Shown: piece after piece, positions 59,599-64,000 of the stretch
How positions within the stretch are numbered: position 1 is the stretch's first letter
Layout: every line of letters begins with the position of its first letter
The notes under the pieces: model-generated
Told to the model about the DNA's origin: nothing
Database searches by the model: none
What the model saw: only the letters and a program-made list of their open reading frames with translations
Position numbers and translations under genes: made by a program
Source: Bacteroidota bacterium
GTDB lineage: Bacteria; Bacteroidota; Bacteroidia; Cytophagales; Cytophagaceae
DNA: 64,000 nt
Assembly: GCA_023428135.1 (NCBI GenBank)
Contig: JAEYZG010000064.1
Coordinates: 1-64,000 of the forward strand
Direction: 5' to 3'

Positions 59599-60684
59599 AT
59601 GAAAAATTTTGACAGTAGAGCTTATAGTATAAATGATTTTTTAGAGTGGTTTGAAAAAGGGCAATTATTACTTTCACCAAAGTTTCAAAGAAGATCAGTG
59701 TGGACCGAGAATGCTAAATCTTATTTAATGGATACAATAGTAAGAGGCAAGCCAATTCCCAAGGTATTTATTCGACAATCAATTAATGTTCAAACAAGAC
59801 AATCAATTAGAGAAGTTGTCGACGGACAACAACGATTAAGGACTATTTTATCATTTATAAGTGATGGTTTTGTAATAAGCAAAAAGCACAATGAGAAATA
59901 TGGGGGGTATTATTTTAGTCAGTTAGACAGCGTTGACCCAGAAATTCAATCAATAATTTTAAATTATGAAATTTCAGCTGATTTACTTGTAAACATGCCT
60001 GATTACGAAATATTAGATATTTTTAGCAGGTTAAATTCATATTCTGTTACGCTTAATGATCAAGAGATAATTAACGCAAATCATTTTGGCCCTTTTAAAA
60101 TTTTAGCTGATAAGCTCTCTCATAAATACAATGATTTCTGGATTGAAAATGGAATTATTAATTCACAGAATATTTTGAGAATGAATGATGTTACACTAGT
60201 AGCAGATTTGTTGATTGCAATGTGTGAAGGAATCCAATCAAAAAAACAAATCAAATCATATTATACGAAATATGAAAATAGTTTTTCATATGATGAAAAG
60301 CAACTTGAATTGCAGTTTGACAAAACAGTTGAACTTTTAAATTCTATTTTTATTGGTGGCCTTAAGTCTACGGAATTTCGTCGAATACATGTCTTTTATT
60401 CATTATTTACTGCCTTATATCATACTTTGTTTGGAATTAAGGATATAGAAATCGAACAGAGGCCCATACAATCAAAAGACTATCCTAAAGTTAGGAATTT
60501 ACTAGATAAAATTGAGGTTTTATTTCAAGCAGACGAAGTATCACCACTTTCAAAAGATGAAATTCAATTCTTAACTGATAGTAGAAGAGCAACTACTGAT
60601 ACTAAAGTAAGAATTAGACGAACTGAATTCATTTTAAATTTAATTAATGTTAATAGTGATGAGTCTCGTTCAGAATCTTACTAA
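59599..60684 (+). CDS. DUF262-domain protein (GmrS/SspE-like N-terminal domain)
   Basis: 361 residues. DUF262 motifs: SPKFQRRSVWT (26-36), D45-T-I-V-R-G-K-P-I-P and VVDGQQRLRTI with DGQQR at 75-79, the nucleotide-contacting motif of the ParB/SspE-like fold. The end lacks the HxxP nuclease signature of DUF1524, so it is a DUF262-only protein. DUF262 proteins occur in type IV restriction (GmrSD), BrxU and Ssp systems; the DGQQR domain binds or hydrolyses NTP. The HEPN gene overlaps its end, so the two are coupled. Codon and base use are more AT-rich than in the first half of the window. Confidence 0.8.
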   Translation: MKNFDSRAYSINDFLEWFEKGQLLLSPKFQRRSVWTENAKSYLMDTIVRGKPIPKVFIRQSINVQTRQSIREVVDGQQRLRTILSFISDGFVISKKHNEKYGGYYFSQLDSVDPEIQSIILNYEISADLLVNMPDYEILDIFSRLNSYSVTLNDQEIINANHFGPFKILADKLSHKYNDFWIENGIINSQNILRMNDVTLVADLLIAMCEGIQSKKQIKSYYTKYENSFSYDEKQLELQFDKTVELLNSIFIGGLKSTEFRRIHVFYSLFTALYHTLFGIKDIEIEQRPIQSKDYPKVRNLLDKIEVLFQADEVSPLSKDEIQFLTDSRRATTDTKVRIRRTEFILNLINVNSDESRSESY

Positions 60685-61282
60685 ATTTAGAGCTTCTGTG
60701 TCTGATTGTAAGGATCATATTTCATTTGCTCATAAGAAATATGCTAATGGGGCTTATAAGTATCCTAATAATCTTAGAGAGTTTATTTGTGAATCTGCAT
60801 TCCTAAAAATTTTTATAGCATGGGAGACATTTCTTGAGCAATCATTCATTGATTATCTTATGGGTGAACCTTCAATTAATAACCAAAGGCCAGCAAGGTG
60901 GGCTCATCCCATGAATAGAAGTCATGCAAATCAATTATTGATTGGTACTCAAAAATATGTAGATTGGGCTAATCCTGAAATTACAAGAAAATTAAGTAAA
61001 ATTTACTTTCACGAAGGTTACGTATTTAATACTCACTTAGGTGCAGTAAATAATGACTTATTAGATTTAAAAACTATTAGAAACTCTGCTGCTCATTTAT
61101 CAAGTAGCACATCAGATAGATTAGATGCTTTGAGCACTCGTTTATTAGGGAGGCCTTGTCTTAACTATAATGCTTACAAGCTCTTGTTTTCAATTAATCC
61201 ATTATCGACTTCAGGAAATACAATTTTATTTCATTATTTGGATATTTTAGATTTATCTGCAGAAATTATAGCAAATGGATAA
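60647..61282 (+). CDS. HEPN-domain protein, probable RNase partner
   Basis: 211 residues from the ATG at 60647, overlapping the DUF262 stop by 38 bases; an internal ATG at 60659 is an alternative start. The HEPN signature RNSAAH (Arg145-x4-His150, in the form R-x4-H) lies in a helical region, as in MAE_28990-like HEPN proteins. HEPN domains with this motif are often metal-independent RNases in toxin-antitoxin and abortive-infection systems. With the DUF262 gene it probably forms a two-gene defence or toxin module. Confidence 0.75.
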   Translation: MLIVMSLVQNLTKFRASVSDCKDHISFAHKKYANGAYKYPNNLREFICESAFLKIFIAWETFLEQSFIDYLMGEPSINNQRPARWAHPMNRSHANQLLIGTQKYVDWANPEITRKLSKIYFHEGYVFNTHLGAVNNDLLDLKTIRNSAAHLSSSTSDRLDALSTRLLGRPCLNYNAYKLLFSINPLSTSGNTILFHYLDILDLSAEIIANG

Positions 61283-61470
61283 AAAAAGAATGGCTAAAAT
61301 TTATCTAGCATTTGCGAGCAAATGAACGCGAGGTTTTTAAATGAAATTTTTAATGTTTTATATGACCTAAGGAATATATTTCATTAATTTTTTTAAATAA
61401 GTTAAGTATATAATTAAATAAAGTACCTATTAGTATTTATTCCAAAACTTGATTTCTATTAAAAAAGATA

Positions 61471-62835
61471 ATGGATTATTTTGATACCCAGAATGAAAAA
61501 TTTTATGACTTCTTAAATAAAACATTTGAAATAAATAAATTTAAGAGTTGGGACGATCTAGCAAGAAGCATTACTTTATTAAAAGTTAAAAGAACTTATA
61601 GAGTTTTTGCAAAACTTTTTCCAAGAAATTTTAATTACTTAGGCGAATTAGAAAAAACTAGAGATACTTTTTCTAGTATTCATTATGGGGCTATTAAAGG
61701 TAATAAGATAATAGATGAGATTGTTCGTTTTTCTCTTTATTCAGATAAAATTATTGTATTTCATCCGCTACAAAACCCTTCTGTCACTAACCAAAGAATA
61801 GATCCAGGAAGAAATCCAAAATATTGGCTTCCTGATTTTTTAGATGCTTTATATTTTTATATAGTTATTCAGAGGTGGGTTAAATCAGGAATAGTAAAAT
61901 TAATAGTTAATCCGTATGAGTATAATTTTGAACTAAGAGAATTGATTGATAAGCAAGTTGAGGTAAGATTCTTAAAAACCAATAAAGAAGAACTTTATAA
62001 AATTAGTAATGATGAAATTCAAAATAGTCTAGCTGAAAAATTTGCCACAATTTATAAGGGGAAAAGCAAAGATTATATCGTAAAAAGCTTGCTTGAGATG
62101 GAGGAGCCAATATTTAATGTGGAAAATGCTAGTAAATTTTCTGAGAAGATTATAGAAGCTTTTAACAGAATAAATCCATTATATAAATGCCTAAATATAG
62201 ATTTAGGAGGTTCTACAATGCTTTCTCCGACAAAAGGCGGAGGGCCGTTAGAGTCTATTATATTAATTTCAGAAAAATGTGGAGGAAATATTTATACTGC
62301 ATCTGATTTGACTTGGTATCAGGTAAAAGATTATGGATTAGATGAATTTTGGATTAAGATGAGCCGGTTATATTCTCAAATACCTCTCAATTTTTTAAAT
62401 AATGTAGATACAAATTTTGTTCTTGAACTGCGGATGCAAGATAAACTTTCTGGTGTGAGACAAGAATTAAGAAAAATATATAGTGAGCTTTCACGCCTCA
62501 ATATTAGTAATATAGATTTTAAAAAGATCAACCTTATTCAAGAGGGATTTGTTGAAGAAATAAAAAAATCAGAAGCGGAGTGGATATCAATTAAAAAGCA
62601 AGCGGAAATTTCGAGGAAATATTGGTTAAGTGCTAATGTTGGGGTTCCTTTTATTACAAATGATGTATCTATACTTCCCCTGGCTTTAGGCTCTCTTGCT
62701 TGGCTATATATGAATGAAAAAACGGCAATAGAAAAGGTAAACTTGTACAAAGCAAAAAATCCTATTTCTGTATATGTTGATTTAAAAAATAAGAAACAGA
62801 GTTTTGTAACTGATCTAAGGAATTGTTTGATATAG
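61471..62835 (+). CDS. uncharacterised protein next to the DUF262-HEPN pair
   Basis: 454 residues, start ATG at 61471, 188 bases after the HEPN gene. Soluble for most of its length: an acidic/aromatic start (MDYFDTQNEKFYDFLNK), a long region with IVRFSLYSDKIIVFHPLQNP and an asparagine-rich middle. A helical coiled-coil-like stretch (about 330-400) precedes a hydrophobic segment near the end (PFITNDVSILPLALGSLAWLYM, about 408-429) that may be a membrane helix. No family recognised. AT-rich like its neighbours, consistent with a transferred block; it could be the effector of a defence cassette, but that is inference. Confidence 0.65.
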   Translation: MDYFDTQNEKFYDFLNKTFEINKFKSWDDLARSITLLKVKRTYRVFAKLFPRNFNYLGELEKTRDTFSSIHYGAIKGNKIIDEIVRFSLYSDKIIVFHPLQNPSVTNQRIDPGRNPKYWLPDFLDALYFYIVIQRWVKSGIVKLIVNPYEYNFELRELIDKQVEVRFLKTNKEELYKISNDEIQNSLAEKFATIYKGKSKDYIVKSLLEMEEPIFNVENASKFSEKIIEAFNRINPLYKCLNIDLGGSTMLSPTKGGGPLESIILISEKCGGNIYTASDLTWYQVKDYGLDEFWIKMSRLYSQIPLNFLNNVDTNFVLELRMQDKLSGVRQELRKIYSELSRLNISNIDFKKINLIQEGFVEEIKKSEAEWISIKKQAEISRKYWLSANVGVPFITNDVSILPLALGSLAWLYMNEKTAIEKVNLYKAKNPISVYVDLKNKKQSFVTDLRNCLI

Positions 62836-63222
62836 GATATTCTGGCTAGAGTCTTTTGACTCCTGCCCATTTGTGGTCCTTATCAACTTAGAAAATACTC
62901 CTTGGTCTGTGATCTAACATCATCCATGTTCTGTCCCCTGACAGAACATAAAAATGCGGAGCATTACTTTGGGCTTAAAGGAAGAACATTAATTGGATCT
63001 CTTTATTAATTTATGACTATTCATTTAAAACCGATTAATGAGAATCTTTTGGTTAAGCTGTGATTGAAAGATTCCGTCCTGTGAGGGCACAGGCCGGGGA
63101 GGGGGGAAAGTAAGGGTTGTTTGATGTTGAGTTTATAGGGTAATAATCCGCAAGTCAATAGACTTGCTCTCATTTGTTGGTTGAAGTCAGATAGACTTCA
63201 ACCAGGAGGGAAAGAAAGCCGA
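62836..63222. other. intergenic region with small hairpins
   Basis: No gene seen. Two hairpins lie close together, GCAAGTC/GACTTGC (63150-63167) and GGTTGAAGTC/GACTTCAACC (63179-63203); both carry AGTC/GACT arms, suggesting parts of one repeated element. Confidence 0.45.
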
Positions 63223-63224
63223 AC

Positions 63225-63352
63225 CGCTAACACGGGTTTTGCGTCAGGCGGGCTGACGTGCAAACTTGAAGCTTTGTGCTTCTAATAAAATTTATTGTAA
63301 ATTGAAACTTTGTGCTCTGAAACCCGCCCGCAAAGCCCGGAAACGTTGGGGG
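63225..63352. repeat. attC-like folded repeat
   Basis: Outer sequences CTAACA (left) and CGTTGGG (right) bracket a long imperfect inverted repeat. The inner arms CGGGTTTTGCG-TCA-GGCGGG (about 63232-63251) and CCCGCCCGCAAAGCCCG (about 63322-63339) pair with a 3-base bulge. AAC...GTT ends, bulged stem and a long variable centre are the traits of integron attC sites. The outer-end match to the RYYYAAC/GTTRRRY consensus is only partial. It lies 46 bases before the LRR gene start, where a cassette's attC would not usually be (it should follow a gene). Confidence 0.4.
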
Positions 63353-63398
63353 ACATAATAGAATGAATAATTAATTTTAAATGACCTTAAATCATAAT

Positions 63399-64000
63399 AT
63401 GAACCGATCACTAATAACAATTTTATTTTCAATTCTATATTTCAATGTTGCCGAAGCCCAAAACATTTATATTCCCGATCCTAACTTCAAGATAGTCCTA
63501 TTGGAAAATGCACAGATCAACACTAATAAGGATACAAGTATCGCGGTTTCAGAAGCGGTGGCTTATATAGGAGAAATTAATGTCAACGGTAAGAGCTGGA
63601 TCAAATCATTAAAGGGTATTGAAGAATTTGTAAATATAACCTCTCTGAATTGTGGAGGAATGAACCTCGCAAGTCTTGACATAAGTAAAAATATCGCTCT
63701 TACCAAACTTCGCTGTCATAACAATAACTTGACTTACTTAGATGTCTCTAAAAATATAAATTTGGTCGAATTGATTCTTCAGTCAAATAAACTCTCAAAT
63801 TTGGATGTGTCCAATAATTCTTCTCTAACTATTTTAGATTGCCGTGACAATCTTATTACAGAAATAGATGTATCAAAAAACACCAATCTCATAGAGATGA
63901 ATGTTACTAATTGTCAATTAACCTTTCTGAATGTTTCTCATAATTTAAAATTACAAAACCTGTATTGTGGTGGGAATAATCTTAACAATATTGACCTGAG
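63399..64000 (+). CDS. exported leucine-rich-repeat protein, 5' part
   Basis: At least 200 residues; the gene continues past the window. Start ATG at 63399 with signal peptide MNRSLITILFSILYFNVAEA; an in-frame ATG six codons upstream is less likely. After IYIPDPNFKIVLLENAQIN comes a string of about 21-residue units of the type L.CGGMNLASLDISKN, L.CHNNNLTYLDVSKN and LQSNKLSNLDVSNN, the Bacteroidota LRR pattern with N and L at fixed places. Such proteins often end in a T9SS tail. Likely surface-exposed. An attC-like repeat lies just upstream. Confidence 0.85.
   Translation, partial: MNRSLITILFSILYFNVAEAQNIYIPDPNFKIVLLENAQINTNKDTSIAVSEAVAYIGEINVNGKSWIKSLKGIEEFVNITSLNCGGMNLASLDISKNIALTKLRCHNNNLTYLDVSKNINLVELILQSNKLSNLDVSNNSSLTILDCRDNLITEIDVSKNTNLIEMNVTNCQLTFLNVSHNLKLQNLYCGGNNLNNIDL

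Overview
The window looks like chromosomal DNA of a gliding-type Bacteroidota, probably order Cytophagales (a Sporocytophaga/Cytophaga-like organism is my inference). Support seen in the sequence: AT-rich DNA, exported proteins ending in type IX secretion (T9SS) sorting domains (32624-34807, 35302-35790, 37097-38623, 53995-56559), starts without clear Shine-Dalgarno sites, several TAnnTTTG-type -7 boxes, a TonB-dependent receptor, DUF2490 and other typical Bacteroidota outer-membrane families, and a zinc-finger-free topoisomerase I. No rRNA, tRNA or CRISPR array was recognised.

Layout. 1-31 kb is mostly core and metabolic: the end of menC, a short-chain dehydrogenase, a VIT1-type metal transporter, a reverse-strand carotenoid oxygenase-cyclase-Rid operon, an AhpD-like protein, a CobB-type sirtuin, topA, a SixA-like phosphatase, a TraB/GumN protein, tex, a prephenate dehydrogenase, citrate synthase, a nitroreductase-like protein, a gamma-glutamylcyclotransferase, a PhzF protein, a TonB receptor, a fatty-acid-hydroxylase operon with two micro membrane proteins, and an RND efflux pair. 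Strong hairpin terminators separate many of these units.

31-57 kb is accessory: a HipA-like kinase/DUF3037 pair; a five-repeat plus beta-lactamase-fold secreted protein resembling polyglycine hydrolases; a collagen-like protein next to a T9SS cargo protein; an uncharacterised three-gene cassette (41103-45687) whose large protein has a charged collar around a short beta-like segment; a run of small lipoproteins, a DUF6630-like and an Imm11-like protein; a solute-binding-protein gene with an early in-frame stop; and a large multidomain glycoside hydrolase. This part holds several families of short interspersed inverted-repeat elements (MITE/REP-like) and gene remnants.

57-64 kb holds a YihY/BrkB membrane protein, a stand-alone receiver domain, an XRE regulator with a candidate operator, then an AT-rich DUF262-HEPN-unknown group that looks like a defence or toxin-antitoxin island, an attC-like folded repeat, and the start of a leucine-rich-repeat exported protein that runs off the end.

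Most promising for novelty: the 41103-45687 cassette, the DUF262/HEPN island with its 454-residue neighbour, the attC-like site upstream of the LRR gene, and the polyglycine-hydrolase-like protein. All functions here are inferred from motifs read by eye; no database search was run.
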